Assembly: GCA_016195965.1 (NCBI GenBank)
Contig: JACPYR010000032.1
Coordinates: forward strand, 1 to 57,126
Source: Nitrosomonadales bacterium
GTDB lineage: Bacteria; Pseudomonadota; Gammaproteobacteria; Burkholderiales; Gallionellaceae
DNA: 57,126 nt
Direction of reading: 5' to 3'
Shown here one piece after another: positions 20,408 to 29,914 of the stretch. The notes below the pieces were generated by a model. That model searched no databases. It saw nothing but the letters and a program-made list of their open reading frames with translations, and was not told the DNA's origin. Position numbers and translations under genes: made by a program. Numbering within the stretch: position 1 is the stretch's first letter; every line of letters begins with the position of its first letter.

Positions 20408-22021
20408 ATGAAAATCAATACACCGGTGACCAACAACGAAATCCTCATGCAACCCGGCAAACCGATAGTCAGCAAAACCGACATGAAGGGCGCCATCACT
20501 TACGTCAACCAGACCTTTATCGACATCAGCGGCTTCAGCCGCGAGGAGTTGATTGGCAAAAACCACAATATCGTGCGCCACCCGGACATGCCGCCAGCGG
20601 CTTTCGCCTGGCTGTGGGACACCATCAAGCTGGGCATGCCCTGGCGCGGCATCGTGAAAAACCGCTGCAAGAACGGCGATTTTTACTGGGTAGAGGCTTA
20701 CGTGACCCCGATCAAGGAACATGGTCAAACGGTCGGCTATATGTCGGTTCGCAACATCCCGGACCGCGCGGAAGTCCATGCCTGCGAAGCGCTTTACAAG
20801 GACATGCGCGAAGGTCGTGCCTCCTTGCCCAAGCGCGGCTTCCGGCTGGACGATGTTTCATTCATCACCCAATTGAACATTATTTTTGCCGTGATGGTGC
20901 TGATGCTGGGCGGCAGCAGCCTGTATTTCTTCATGGATGGTGAGACCACGGAAGACATTATCGTAGCGGCTATCATCGGCGCTGGCGCGCTGCTGGCGGC
21001 CTGGGCGCGCTTCTGGCTGGGCGGCACGGTCATCCGCTGCCTCGAAAAAACTCGCCGTGCGTTTGGCCAGATCGCCGAAGGCAATTTCAATTTCAGTGTC
21101 GGTACAGGCAGCCGCGATGAATTCGGCCACCTCCTGAACGATATCGAGTCGATGCGCATCAACCTGCGCGCCATCATGTCCGATGTGATGCTGGCGGCGA
21201 AGAACGTCGAAGCCAATTCGCGCGATGTCGAAACCGAAATGCAGAATCTGTTGCAGCGCTCCAATGGCCAGGCTGACCGTGTTGCGAGCGTCAGTGCGGC
21301 AGTCGAACAAATGCACCAGTCAGTAGCCTCCGCCAGCGAACACACCAAAACCGCCGAAGAGATAGCAAAAGAGACCACTACCATCGTGCAGCGCGGCAAC
21401 CAGAAAATGACCCACAGCATCGCCTCGGTGGAACGCATTGTGGGCGTCGTGAACGAATCGCGCGAGACCATACTCAAGCTGCACAAATCCATCCAGCGTA
21501 TCGAACAGATTACCAAGACCATCAAGGAAGTGGCCGATCAAACCAACCTGCTCGCACTGAACGCGGCGATCGAAGCGGCACGTGCCGGCGAGCAGGGGCG
21601 CGGCTTCGCGGTGGTCGCGGATGAAGTGCGCAAGCTAGCGGAACGCACCGCCCACAGCACGGTAGATATCAGCAGCACGGTGGGCAGCATCCAGCAGGCG
21701 ACCGCCATTGCGGTCACTACCATGGACAACGCCGTCAGCGAAGTCGGTCGCAGCACCGGGCTGATCGGAGAAAGCAGCGCCAGCCTGTCCGAGATACTCG
21801 CAGCCAGCAACAAGGGCATGGAAATGGCGCATGAAATTTCCATCATGCTGCAACAGCAAGCCGCGGCGGCAGAGGATATCGCGCAAAACATGGCCGGCAT
21901 TCAGGAGCTGACCTCAAGCAACACCGACAGCGTGCGCAGCACCGAACACACCGCCGACAAGCTCTTGCATACCGCCACCGAACTGAACCTGCTGGTCAAG
22001 CATTTCGAGAGGTCGCTGTAA
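20408..22021 (+). CDS. PAS-containing methyl-accepting chemotaxis protein (Aer-like)
   Basis: A 537-residue energy- or redox-taxis receptor. An N-terminal cytoplasmic PAS domain (about 20-130) has the Aer-type motifs [17 protein letters not shown] and [17 protein letters not shown], which in Aer hold FAD. Two membrane segments at about 155-200 are separated by a very short loop, so there is no periplasmic sensor. A HAMP-like linker and the cytoplasmic signalling domain follow, with the highly conserved hairpin tip [20 protein letters not shown]. It would signal through CheW/CheA. No che genes are in the window. A decayed copy of its own 5' end lies directly upstream and a MITE-like repeat begins just behind the stop. 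Confidence 0.93.
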   Translation: MKINTPVTNNEILMQPGKPIVSKTDMKGAITYVNQTFIDISGFSREELIGKNHNIVRHPDMPPAAFAWLWDTIKLGMPWRGIVKNRCKNGDFYWVEAYVTPIKEHGQTVGYMSVRNIPDRAEVHACEALYKDMREGRASLPKRGFRLDDVSFITQLNIIFAVMVLMLGGSSLYFFMDGETTEDIIVAAIIGAGALLAAWARFWLGGTVIRCLEKTRRAFGQIAEGNFNFSVGTGSRDEFGHLLNDIESMRINLRAIMSDVMLAAKNVEANSRDVETEMQNLLQRSNGQADRVASVSAAVEQMHQSVASASEHTKTAEEIAKETTTIVQRGNQKMTHSIASVERIVGVVNESRETILKLHKSIQRIEQITKTIKEVADQTNLLALNAAIEAARAGEQGRGFAVVADEVRKLAERTAHSTVDISSTVGSIQQATAIAVTTMDNAVSEVGRSTGLIGESSASLSEILAASNKGMEMAHEISIMLQQQAAAAEDIAQNMAGIQELTSSNTDSVRSTEHTADKLLHTATELNLLVKHFERSL

Positions 22022-22058
22022 CGGCCCCGCAGTTGTCCACGAAAGCCACGAACAAATC

Positions 22059-22228
22059 AACCTTAAAACAGCGGTTCCATCCGCAGATTACACAGATTTA
22101 CGCAGATTATCACATGGTTGCAAACAGCTTTTCTATCACCCCGCAGGTTCGCCAAGTAATCTGAATAGCCAGTTGTTTAATCTTGTGTAATCTGCGTAAT
22201 CTGTGGACAAGCAAGTTTCTTAGGATCA
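22059..22228 (+). repeat. MITE-like dispersed repeat, copy B
   Basis: About 170 bases, same orientation as copy A at 19207-19364. The left arm (22080-22109) reads TCCGCAGATTACACAGATT and then ACGCAGATTA. The right arm (about 22181-22206) reads TTGTGTAATCTGCGTAATCT then GTGGA, so the two arms are inverted repeats of each other and the RNA or DNA could fold into a long hairpin. The outer ends (AACCTTAAAAC and the reverse of GTTTCTTAGG) are also inversely related. No transposase gene inside, so it would be non-autonomous. Confidence 0.8.
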
Positions 22229-22303
22229 AATACCAATCGCGGCGCTTCTCAACCCGGCAGTGTTTCGCGCCTTGCGCGGATGGGATAAGCGCCGTTTTAT
22301 GCG

Positions 22304-23431
22304 CTACCTCTCGTCGGGGTTATTGACCGGCTTGTTCTCCTCCGGCTCCCGGTAGCGCGCGCGTACCGCCAATATTTGCGGCAAGCACATCAGAAAATGC
22401 GACACCACTTCCGGATCGAAATGCATGCCGGCGTTATCTTTGATGTAAGCCACCGCATCGTCCACCGGCCAGGCCTTCTTGTATGGGCGCGGCGAAGCCA
22501 GCGCATCGAATACATCCGCCACCGCCACGATGCGTCCGGCCTGAGGAATGGCCTCGCCCTTGATGCCCTCCGGATAACCGCTGCCGTCCCATTTTTCGTG
22601 ATGCGTCAACGCGATCACGCGCGCCAGTTCGATCAGCTCCGAATAACCCCCGGCGAGTATCGTCGCGCCTATCTTGGTATGGGTCTTCATCACCTCCCAC
22701 TCGTGCGGCTCGAACTTGCCAGGCTTGAGCAGGATATGGTCGGGGATGCCTATCTTGCCGATATCGTGCATCGGGCTGGCATTGAGCATCAGTTCGCAGC
22801 TCGCATCGTCCCAGCCCAGGCTGCGCGCCAGCATCTCGGAGCAACGGCTCATACGCACGATATGCAGCCCGGTCTCGTTGTCGCGGTATTCCGCCGCGCG
22901 CCCAAGCTTGCGCACCACCTCCAACTGCGTCTTGCGCAGCTCCTCGGTGCTTTTAAGCACCAGCATTTCCAGCGCCGCCTTCTGGTCATGCACGATGCAA
23001 TTGCCGAGATGGGCATCCAGCAGATTGCGCACCCGCATCAGCAATTCGACCCGGTCAAAAGGTTTGCCGACGAAGTCGCGCGCGCCCTCGGCCAGCGCGC
23101 GCAACAGGTAATCCTTGCCTTGCTGCGCGGTCAGGATCACGACAGGCGGCAACAGCGGGTCATTGAGCGCCTTCAGTTGCGCCAGCACCTGATAGCCGTC
23201 CAGATGCGGCATGTTGATGTCGAGCAGGATCAGGTCGGGCCGGGCCGAGCGGTACTGTTCCAGCACCTCGCGCGGATCCTGCAACAACACCAGGTTGCAA
23301 TAGCCGTCGCCCTGCAGTATTTTTTCGAGCAATTTCAGGTTGACCGGCTCATCGTCCACCGCCATGATGCGCACGATATCGCGCGCAAAATTCCCACCGC
23401 CGCCGCCCGCAATCGTCTCCATCCCGACCAT
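22304..23431 (-). CDS. Response regulator with HD-GYP cyclic-di-GMP phosphodiesterase domain
   Basis: About 375 residues. A receiver domain at ~15-135 has the phospho-acceptor Asp in [15 protein letters not shown]. An HD-GYP domain follows, with [14 protein letters not shown] (metal-binding HD), [16 protein letters not shown] (the GYP motif) and [17 protein letters not shown]. RpfG-type proteins of this layout hydrolyse cyclic-di-GMP when phosphorylated. The ATG at 23431 is chosen because AGGGGGGATC stands directly before it. A TTG at 23446 would overlap the upstream kinase stop. The kinase at 23443-25332 ends 11 bases upstream, so it is the obvious phosphodonor. Confidence 0.93.
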   Translation of the reverse strand: MVGMETIAGGGGGNFARDIVRIMAVDDEPVNLKLLEKILQGDGYCNLVLLQDPREVLEQYRSARPDLILLDINMPHLDGYQVLAQLKALNDPLLPPVVILTAQQGKDYLLRALAEGARDFVGKPFDRVELLMRVRNLLDAHLGNCIVHDQKAALEMLVLKSTEELRKTQLEVVRKLGRAAEYRDNETGLHIVRMSRCSEMLARSLGWDDASCELMLNASPMHDIGKIGIPDHILLKPGKFEPHEWEVMKTHTKIGATILAGGYSELIELARVIALTHHEKWDGSGYPEGIKGEAIPQAGRIVAVADVFDALASPRPYKKAWPVDDAVAYIKDNAGMHFDPEVVSHFLMCLPQILAVRARYREPEENKPVNNPDER

Positions 23432-23442
23432 GATCCCCCCTG

Positions 23443-25332
23443 TCAATTTTTTAATGCCTGCTCCACTGCCTTGATAAAACTCTCCACTTGCAACGGTTTG
23501 GTGATATAGGCCGTAAAGCCCGCCTGCATGCCGCGTTCGACATCCCTAGTCAACGCATTGGCGGTCACCGCGATCACCGGCACCGCCGCCAATGTAGCGT
23601 CAGACTTGAATTGCCGCAACACCTGGTAACCATCCATGCCCGGCATATTGATATCGAGCAGCACCAGATCGGGGCGGCGCGCTTTCGCCAGCTCCAGCCC
23701 CAGCCTGGGTTCGTGCGCGGTCAGCAATTGCAGGTCGGAATGCTGAGCGAATATCTGGGCAACCAGCTTCATATTGACCGGATTATCTTCGATATACAGC
23801 ACCGTGCGCATACGCGCGGGCACGGATTGCCCGGCGCGCATGCCTTGCTCTGCGGCGGGCAACGCGGCAGAGGTCATTTCCGGCAATTCTATCCAGAATA
23901 TCGAGCCCACATTCACGGTGCTTTCCACGCCTATGCTGCCACCCATCATCTCGATCAGCTTGCGCGTGATCGTCAAGCCGATTCCGGTGCCCTCAATCGC
24001 GCTGTGCTCGGCCTCCAGGCGGTGAAACGGCTGGAACAGCTCGCCCAGAAGCTCCGCCGCTATACCCTTGCCGGTATCTCGAACACTCAAACGCAAACAG
24101 CCACTTTTTTCCTCATGAGCTTCCAGCGCAATGCTGCCCCGTTCGCGGTTGTATTTGATCGCATTGGATAACAGGTTGAGCAGCACCTGCTTCAAGCGGA
24201 CGCGGTCGGCGCGCACATGGTGTTCGCCCAGCCCGGAACAGGCGATCGTGATGCCGCGCTGTTCGGCGAGCGGCTTCACCAGATTGCAGCATTCATCCAC
24301 CAGTCCGGCCAGCGCCACCGGCTCCAGCGACAGATCGATGCGCCCGGCTTCGATCTTGGCCAGGTCCAGCACCTCGTTGACCAGCTCCAGCAAATGCCGG
24401 CCCGCCTTGATGATTTCATGCACGCTGTCCCGCTGTTCCGCATCCAGGTTTGCGTTTATTTCGAGCAACTGGCTAAAGCCCAACACCGCGTTCAGCGGCG
24501 TGCGCAACTCATGGCTCATGCTGGACAGAAACTCGGACTTCGCCCGGTTGGCCGCCTCCGCATCCTCTTTGGCATCGCGCAATTCCGCTTCGGCGTGCTT
24601 GCGTGTAGCAATATCGCGCAACATCCCGATCGCATGCCAGCCATCCTGCATCTGCACCGCAGACAGAGAAACCTCGACCGGAATCTCGCAGCCGTCCTTG
24701 CGCACCGCCACCAGTTCGACTACTTTCCCTATCGCGGCACCCGTTCCGCTGGCGCGAAATCCCGTAAAGCCCGCCTCGAACGCGGACAGATAACGCGGCG
24801 GGACGATTACATGGTGCAAATACTTGCCGAGTACCTCGTCAGCGGAATAGCCAAACGTTCGCTCTGCCGCCTCGTTCCACAGCGATATATTGCCGCGCGT
24901 ATCCATCATCACGATGGCATCCTGCGCCGACGAGAGCACCTTGCTCATGCGCATCCGGCTGTCGTGCAACTCCTCCTCCATCTGCTTGCGCTGCTGGATG
25001 TCGGTATGGATGCCCATCATGCGTGTAGGCTTGCCCTCCGCATCGCGCGCCACCACCGCGCCACGGCACAATATCCACTTATAGCCGCCGTTCTTGCAGC
25101 GCAGGCGCAACTCGATGTGATACTGCGGTATCCGGCCTGCTAGGTATTCCTGCATATTAGCCTGCACGCCCGGCAGATCGTCAGGATGCACGCTGTTCAC
25201 CCATGCGGCTATCGTAGGTTCAAGCTCGCCTTTCGCATAGCCGAGCATGCCTTCATAATGCCCGGACAATGGCATCTCGCCGCTCGCGATGTCCCAGTCC
25301 CACACGCCGTCCCCGGCGCCTTCGACGGCCAT
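23443..25332 (-). CDS. Hybrid histidine kinase PAS-PAS-HisKA-HATPase-REC (3' part of a split gene)
   Basis: A 629-residue open frame. PAS at about 1-115 ([15 protein letters not shown], ending [12 protein letters not shown]) is followed by a second PAS at ~125-250. The phospho-accepting HisKA helix holds [18 protein letters not shown], and HATPase has [18 protein letters not shown] and [19 protein letters not shown] receiver has Asp in [17 protein letters not shown]. The start ATG lies 80 bases inside the upstream CHASE-PAS frame and has no good ribosome site. The reading begins in the middle of a PAS N-cap, so this frame and the next one upstream look like one ancestral gene broken by a deletion with frameshift. 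It may still be made by coupled translation. Confidence 0.88.
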   Translation of the reverse strand: MAVEGAGDGVWDWDIASGEMPLSGHYEGMLGYAKGELEPTIAAWVNSVHPDDLPGVQANMQEYLAGRIPQYHIELRLRCKNGGYKWILCRGAVVARDAEGKPTRMMGIHTDIQQRKQMEEELHDSRMRMSKVLSSAQDAIVMMDTRGNISLWNEAAERTFGYSADEVLGKYLHHVIVPPRYLSAFEAGFTGFRASGTGAAIGKVVELVAVRKDGCEIPVEVSLSAVQMQDGWHAIGMLRDIATRKHAEAELRDAKEDAEAANRAKSEFLSSMSHELRTPLNAVLGFSQLLEINANLDAEQRDSVHEIIKAGRHLLELVNEVLDLAKIEAGRIDLSLEPVALAGLVDECCNLVKPLAEQRGITIACSGLGEHHVRADRVRLKQVLLNLLSNAIKYNRERGSIALEAHEEKSGCLRLSVRDTGKGIAAELLGELFQPFHRLEAEHSAIEGTGIGLTITRKLIEMMGGSIGVESTVNVGSIFWIELPEMTSAALPAAEQGMRAGQSVPARMRTVLYIEDNPVNMKLVAQIFAQHSDLQLLTAHEPRLGLELAKARRPDLVLLDINMPGMDGYQVLRQFKSDATLAAVPVIAVTANALTRDVERGMQAGFTAYITKPLQVESFIKAVEQALKN

Positions 25333-27436
25333 CGCGTATTGTCAGTTTTTGGGTATGCAACATGCGCGACCCTTGCGGCGTGTCGATGGACTCTTCAGGA
25401 ATGTCCATCACGCCCTCTTGCCGCAACACCTCGCGGTCCTTGGTGGTGAAAAAGTCGGCTTGTTCTCGGGGGAAAAAATCGTAATCGTTGCGCCCCAGCA
25501 ACGCTTCGCGCTTCACGCCCAGCAGTCTTTCCCCTGCCCGGTTGAAAAACTCGAAGCGCAAATCTTCAGCGCGCTTCAGGAATACCATGTTGGGAACGTT
25601 TTCGATAATGCTGTCCAGTAGCGCGGAAGTGGCTCTGAGCTTCTCCTCGGCGCTCTTACGCTCCGAGATATCGGTATGTACGCCTATCATCCGCGCCACC
25701 TTGCCATCTGCATTGCGTGCGGCAACCATGCCCCGGGTTAATACCCATTTCTCGCTGCCGTCTTTGCAGCGCACCCGATACTCGATTAGAAATTTTTCAT
25801 CTTGCCGCTTGAACAGGTTGCGCAACACATCTTCCCAACGTTCCCGGTCTTGCGAGGAAAGCCGCGCGTACCAATCCGCTATCGTACCAATCGCGGCCTC
25901 CTCAGCAGTGTAGCCAAACATCGCCGCCCCGGCCTTAGATAACGTGACCGCGCCGGTCTGCAAGTCCCATTCCCACACGCCGTCGCCCGAACCTTCCAGC
26001 GCAAAACTCCAGCGCGCCTCGCTGTCGCGCAGCGCATTTTCCATCTGCAGCCGCGCGGTGATATCGACGGCCATCGCGATGGTCAGGCGCTTATCCCCCA
26101 CCTGCAACGGCCCCAGGCTGACTTCCACCGGGAACACCGAACCGTCCTTGCGTCGCGCCTCCAGATAACGCCCGCCGCCCATCGCGCGCGGACTGCGGTT
26201 GTAATGGCTGCGATCCGCAACATGGCGCTGGCGGATATTTTCCGGCAGCAGGATTTCCACCTTGCTGCCCAGCAATTCCTGCTGCGCATAGCCGAACATC
26301 GAGGTCAGGCGCTGGTTGACATGGGTGATGACGCCCGCTTCGTCCGCGACCAGCATCGCCTCAGGCGCGGCGTCACCCAACTGCGCCGACACCATATGCT
26401 GCAACTTGCGTTGCGCCCCTTGCCGGTATGCGAACAACCATCCCGCCAGCAACACGAACACCAGCAATACCAAACCGGCTTCGCGGGCAGGGTCGGACAA
26501 GTTCAACTGGCGGATGAAATACTCGTTGGCGTGGCTATCAAGCTCCCAAGTGCGCCCCAATACGTCAAGCTCGACACGTTTTTCCAGTCGATCGAGCGAA
26601 CTGCTATTGCTCCAGGCCGATTCAAAAAAGACAGAGGGCGGTTGAGCTGAGCTGACATCCGCCAAGGTGAACGCATAGGATTCCCGGTCTATGCCGGCCA
26701 GCACCTCGTCGATCAACAACGGACTAAATACCCAGCCATAGGCCTCGCCTTTTTCTCCAGCGGCTCGCCCTGAATGATATTCGCGGTAAACCGGCAGCAG
26801 CAGCAGAAAACCGTGCAGCGAGTTTTCGGTAGTGTGCAGCAGCGTCAGCGGCGCGGTTAATGTGGCGGCTCCGCTTTGCGCTGCCAGTTGCGCCGCAGTG
26901 CGGCGCTGTTCTTCGGACGCGATGTCCAGACCGAGCGCCTTGCGGTTGCGCTCCAGCGGTTCGATGAACTGGATCACGAAATGTTCCCCCTGATGCGGCG
27001 ACAGATCGTTGATTGCGAAATCCGCCAGGCCTTCGCGGCGCATCCGCGCAATAAACGCCTGTTGCCGATCCGGCGGGACACGGCGGATGAAACCGATGCC
27101 CCGCGAACCCGGGTACTCCTTTTCCCAGTCGCGCGACTGGTAAAAAGCCTGCATGCTGACGCGGCTGGCAGTCTCCCCGCCCGCTGCGGCGATCGCGCCG
27201 CGCATGCCGTGCAAACCGCGCACATAGCTATCGATACGGTCGAACAATTGCTCCTGCAGGTCCGCCGTCTGCGCCGCGAATGCCTGGCGGACGATCACCC
27301 GGTTGCGGCTTTCGGCATGGTTCCACCAGACCAGGGCCGAAATCAGACCTATCGCCAGCACCAGCAATGGGCCGCCCAACAGCCTGGCGCTCGGGATGTG
27401 TTTGAAGCTTGAAATAGGCTGGTCCGGCAGGCTCAT
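25253..27436 (-). CDS. CHASE-PAS membrane sensor (5' part of a split hybrid kinase gene)
   Basis: A 727-residue frame. The first membrane segment is at about 18-38. A periplasmic CHASE domain at ~75-290 (SRDWEKEYPGSRGIGFIRRV, FVIQFIEPLERN) ends in a second membrane segment near 330-350. Three PAS domains follow: FGYAQQELLGSKVEILLPEN, a GSGDGVWEWDLQTG type, and a third with IIENVPNMVFLKRAEDLRFE. The third breaks off inside its PAC motif after HTQKLTIRD and continues as an Arg-rich tail ([11 protein letters not shown]) that is plainly out of frame, since the kinase module is read in another frame from 25332. CHASE domains bind small extracellular ligands. GGGGGAGGAAAG directly precedes the ATG. 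Confidence 0.85.
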   Translation of the reverse strand: MSLPDQPISSFKHIPSARLLGGPLLVLAIGLISALVWWNHAESRNRVIVRQAFAAQTADLQEQLFDRIDSYVRGLHGMRGAIAAAGGETASRVSMQAFYQSRDWEKEYPGSRGIGFIRRVPPDRQQAFIARMRREGLADFAINDLSPHQGEHFVIQFIEPLERNRKALGLDIASEEQRRTAAQLAAQSGAATLTAPLTLLHTTENSLHGFLLLLPVYREYHSGRAAGEKGEAYGWVFSPLLIDEVLAGIDRESYAFTLADVSSAQPPSVFFESAWSNSSSLDRLEKRVELDVLGRTWELDSHANEYFIRQLNLSDPAREAGLVLLVFVLLAGWLFAYRQGAQRKLQHMVSAQLGDAAPEAMLVADEAGVITHVNQRLTSMFGYAQQELLGSKVEILLPENIRQRHVADRSHYNRSPRAMGGGRYLEARRKDGSVFPVEVSLGPLQVGDKRLTIAMAVDITARLQMENALRDSEARWSFALEGSGDGVWEWDLQTGAVTLSKAGAAMFGYTAEEAAIGTIADWYARLSSQDRERWEDVLRNLFKRQDEKFLIEYRVRCKDGSEKWVLTRGMVAARNADGKVARMIGVHTDISERKSAEEKLRATSALLDSIIENVPNMVFLKRAEDLRFEFFNRAGERLLGVKREALLGRNDYDFFPREQADFFTTKDREVLRQEGVMDIPEESIDTPQGSRMLHTQKLTIRDGRRRRRGRRVGLGHRERRDAIVRAL

Positions 27437-27481
27437 CTTTCCTCCCCCAAGTTCAGGAGAGTATATCCAAGAAGCGCCCTC

Positions 27482-27507
27482 AACAATATACCGTCCGCTA
27501 TATTGTT
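27482..27507. repeat. Perfect inverted repeat at the end of the GGDEF-EAL gene
   Basis: AACAATATA (27482-27490) and TATATTGTT (27499-27507) around CCGTCCGC, overlapping the stop codon of the gene at 27506-29827. The T-run expected for an intrinsic terminator is missing, so it may be an attenuating hairpin, an mRNA stabiliser or an operator for the downstream CHASE gene. Confidence 0.5.
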
Positions 27508-29827
27508 ATGACCGGGCCAGCTCGTCCTCGAATTGATCAAGCGGAACCGGCTTGCCAAACCAATAGCCCTGGAAGGCATGGCAGCCCTGCTGCGCGAGGA
27601 AGTCACATTGCTCCCGTGTTTCGACGCCTTCCGCAATCACCTCCAGGCCCAGCGCATCGCCCATCGCGATGATGGTTTTGACGATCGCTGCGTCGTTGGC
27701 GTCGCTGGCGATGTCGCGCACGAACGACTGGTCGATCTTGATCTGGTCGAGCGGCAAGCGCTTGAGGTATTGCAACGAGGAATATCCGGTGCCGAAATCA
27801 TCCATCGAAAATCTCACCCCTATCAGCTTGAGTTCGCGCATCTTGGCGATCGTGTCTTCGACATTTTCCAGCACCGTGCTCTCGGTCAATTCCAGCTTGA
27901 GGTGGGAAGGCTTCGCGCCGCTATCCAACAGCACCCGTTGCACCTGGGCTACAAAATCGGCCTGGCGGAATTGCCTGGCGCTGACATTCACCGCCAGCGT
28001 CAGGTCGCGGGTCAACGCGTCGTGCTGCCACGCCTTGAGCTGCGCACAGGCGGTTTGCAGCACCCATAAACCTATCGGCAGGATCAGCCTGGTGTCTTCC
28101 GCCAGCGGGATGAATTGCGCGGGAGATACCATGCCGCGCACGGGGTGTTCCCAGCGCAATAACACCTCCGCGCCCAGCGTGCGGCGCAGGCTGTCCACCT
28201 GAAGCTGGTAATGCAAATGGAACTGCCGCCTGCCGAGCGCCTGGCGCAAATCGGTTTCCATCGCGGCGCGCGCCTCCAGGGTAATTTGCATTGCCGGATC
28301 GAAGAAGCGCAGCGTATTGCGGCCCGAATCCTTGGCCTGGTACATCGCGATATCGGCCTGCTTGAGCAGCTCATCCACGCCCATCTCCTCGCCACGGAAC
28401 AGGCTGACGCCTATGCTCGAAGTGCAGTGGTATTCCATGCCCTGCAGCTCGTAAGGCTGGTTGAGACAGGCCAGTATCCGTTCCCCGACCAGATGGGCCT
28501 GCGCCGCCGCCTGCTCGGCATCCCCGTCCAGTTCGCTGATCATGATGACAAACTCGTCGCCAGCCAGCCGGGCGACCGTGCCGTCCAGCCTGGCTATCGT
28601 ATCGCTGCTGCGCATGCATTCCTGGAGGCGTTTGGCGACCTCGATCAACAGCAGATTGCCCGCCTCATAGCCCCGGGTATCATTGAGCATCTTGAAGTGA
28701 TCCAGGCCCAGCAATAGCACGGCGCCATGCCGGCCATGACGCGCGTCCACGGTAAACACATGCTGCAGGCGCTCCGACAACAAACGGCGATTGGGCAGAT
28801 CGGTGAGCGGATCATAAAAAACCAGCTGGTGGATTTTCTCGTCGGCCTCTTTGCGCAGCGTGATATCGGAGAACACGCCGACATGATGCGTCACCCGCCC
28901 GTCCGCATCGGCGACGACGCTGATGGTCAGCCATTCCGCATAAATCCCGCCATCCTTGCGCCGGTTCCAGATTTCCCCCTGCCAGTATTTGTCGCGCTGG
29001 AGGCTTTCCCACATGCCGCGATAGAACCTTGCATCCTGTCGTCCGGACTTGAGCAGCGCGGGCGTCTTGCCTATCGCCTCATCGGCACTGTAGCCGGTCA
29101 GGCGGGTGAAGGCGCGATTGACCCGGATGATATGATTGGTCCGGTCGGTAATCATGATGCCTTCCTGCGTCTCGAACGCCGTGGCGGCGACATGCAGCTC
29201 CTCTTCGGCGCGCTTGCGCTCGGTTATATCTCGCCCGATGACCACCAGCTGCTTGCGCTGCCCGTCGTCGCCGAAGATCGGCACCTTGCGCGATTCGATA
29301 ATCGCGTGCCTGCCATCTGTCCCGATCACGATTTCTTCGGCTACCCGCAACTGCCCGGCCTGCCAGGCCTGCTCATCGCTTGCCTGACAGCCCAGGTGGG
29401 CCTCGCGGAACGCCGGGTTCATATCCGCCAATTCCCGCTCGGTTTTCCCTTCCCAAGGCAGGCCGTTCAGTTGAAAAAGCTGCCTGGCCGATTTATTCGT
29501 GACCAGCCAGCGCCCCTCGCCGTCTTTCAGGAAAATGGTATCGGGGATGGCTTCGATCAACGCGGTCAGTTGCTCGTTATGGCGCGCCTCTATGAGTTCC
29601 CGTTCGGATTGCGCATTTTGCATCGGCTTGAAAAACAGCCAATACAGCGCGGGAGCGACGATCGCGGTAAGCAGCGCAGGATCAAGAAAATCCCACATGT
29701 CGTACGGATTGTTCTCGGCAACAGACGACATCAGCAACATGATCGACAGCTCTGTTACCAGGACGACCAAACCCATTGCAATCACCAGCCTCGCGGGATT
29801 TCTCAACAATCCGGACGATCTTCCCAT
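27506..29827 (-). CDS. Membrane PAS-PAS-GGDEF-EAL protein with altered GGDEF hairpin
   Basis: 773 residues. Two N-terminal membrane segments (about 13-35 and 50-68) lie almost without a periplasmic loop. PAS 1 (IEAIPDTIFLKDGEGRWLVT) and PAS 2 (NRAFTRLTGYSADEAIGKTP) follow, then GGDEF and EAL. In the cyclase the usual ARLGGDEF is replaced by ARLDGTVARLAGDEF: seven extra residues that duplicate the preceding strand, and Ala for the first Gly. The EAL domain looks complete (EVLLRWEHP, DDFGTGYSSLQYLKRLPLDQ, AEGVET). So phosphodiesterase activity is likely and cyclase activity doubtful. AAGGAG stands 8 bases before the ATG. Strong similarity to 10610-12826 marks the two as paralogues. The hybrid kinase genes lie downstream on the same strand. 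Confidence 0.9.
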   Translation of the reverse strand: MGRSSGLLRNPARLVIAMGLVVLVTELSIMLLMSSVAENNPYDMWDFLDPALLTAIVAPALYWLFFKPMQNAQSERELIEARHNEQLTALIEAIPDTIFLKDGEGRWLVTNKSARQLFQLNGLPWEGKTERELADMNPAFREAHLGCQASDEQAWQAGQLRVAEEIVIGTDGRHAIIESRKVPIFGDDGQRKQLVVIGRDITERKRAEEELHVAATAFETQEGIMITDRTNHIIRVNRAFTRLTGYSADEAIGKTPALLKSGRQDARFYRGMWESLQRDKYWQGEIWNRRKDGGIYAEWLTISVVADADGRVTHHVGVFSDITLRKEADEKIHQLVFYDPLTDLPNRRLLSERLQHVFTVDARHGRHGAVLLLGLDHFKMLNDTRGYEAGNLLLIEVAKRLQECMRSSDTIARLDGTVARLAGDEFVIMISELDGDAEQAAAQAHLVGERILACLNQPYELQGMEYHCTSSIGVSLFRGEEMGVDELLKQADIAMYQAKDSGRNTLRFFDPAMQITLEARAAMETDLRQALGRRQFHLHYQLQVDSLRRTLGAEVLLRWEHPVRGMVSPAQFIPLAEDTRLILPIGLWVLQTACAQLKAWQHDALTRDLTLAVNVSARQFRQADFVAQVQRVLLDSGAKPSHLKLELTESTVLENVEDTIAKMRELKLIGVRFSMDDFGTGYSSLQYLKRLPLDQIKIDQSFVRDIASDANDAAIVKTIIAMGDALGLEVIAEGVETREQCDFLAQQGCHAFQGYWFGKPVPLDQFEDELARS

Positions 29828-29914
29828 ACTGCGCTCTCCTTAATTGCAATTCTTATTTTTTAATTCCAGACACGCGCTGGCGCCTTGGCACTCTACCAAT
29901 CACATACACTGCGG

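Noticed and set aside
22237-22292. Inverted repeat CGGCGCTT ... AAGCGCCG near the end of the HD-GYP gene
   Set aside because: The loop is about 40 bases and no T-run follows, so a terminator or operator function cannot be supported.
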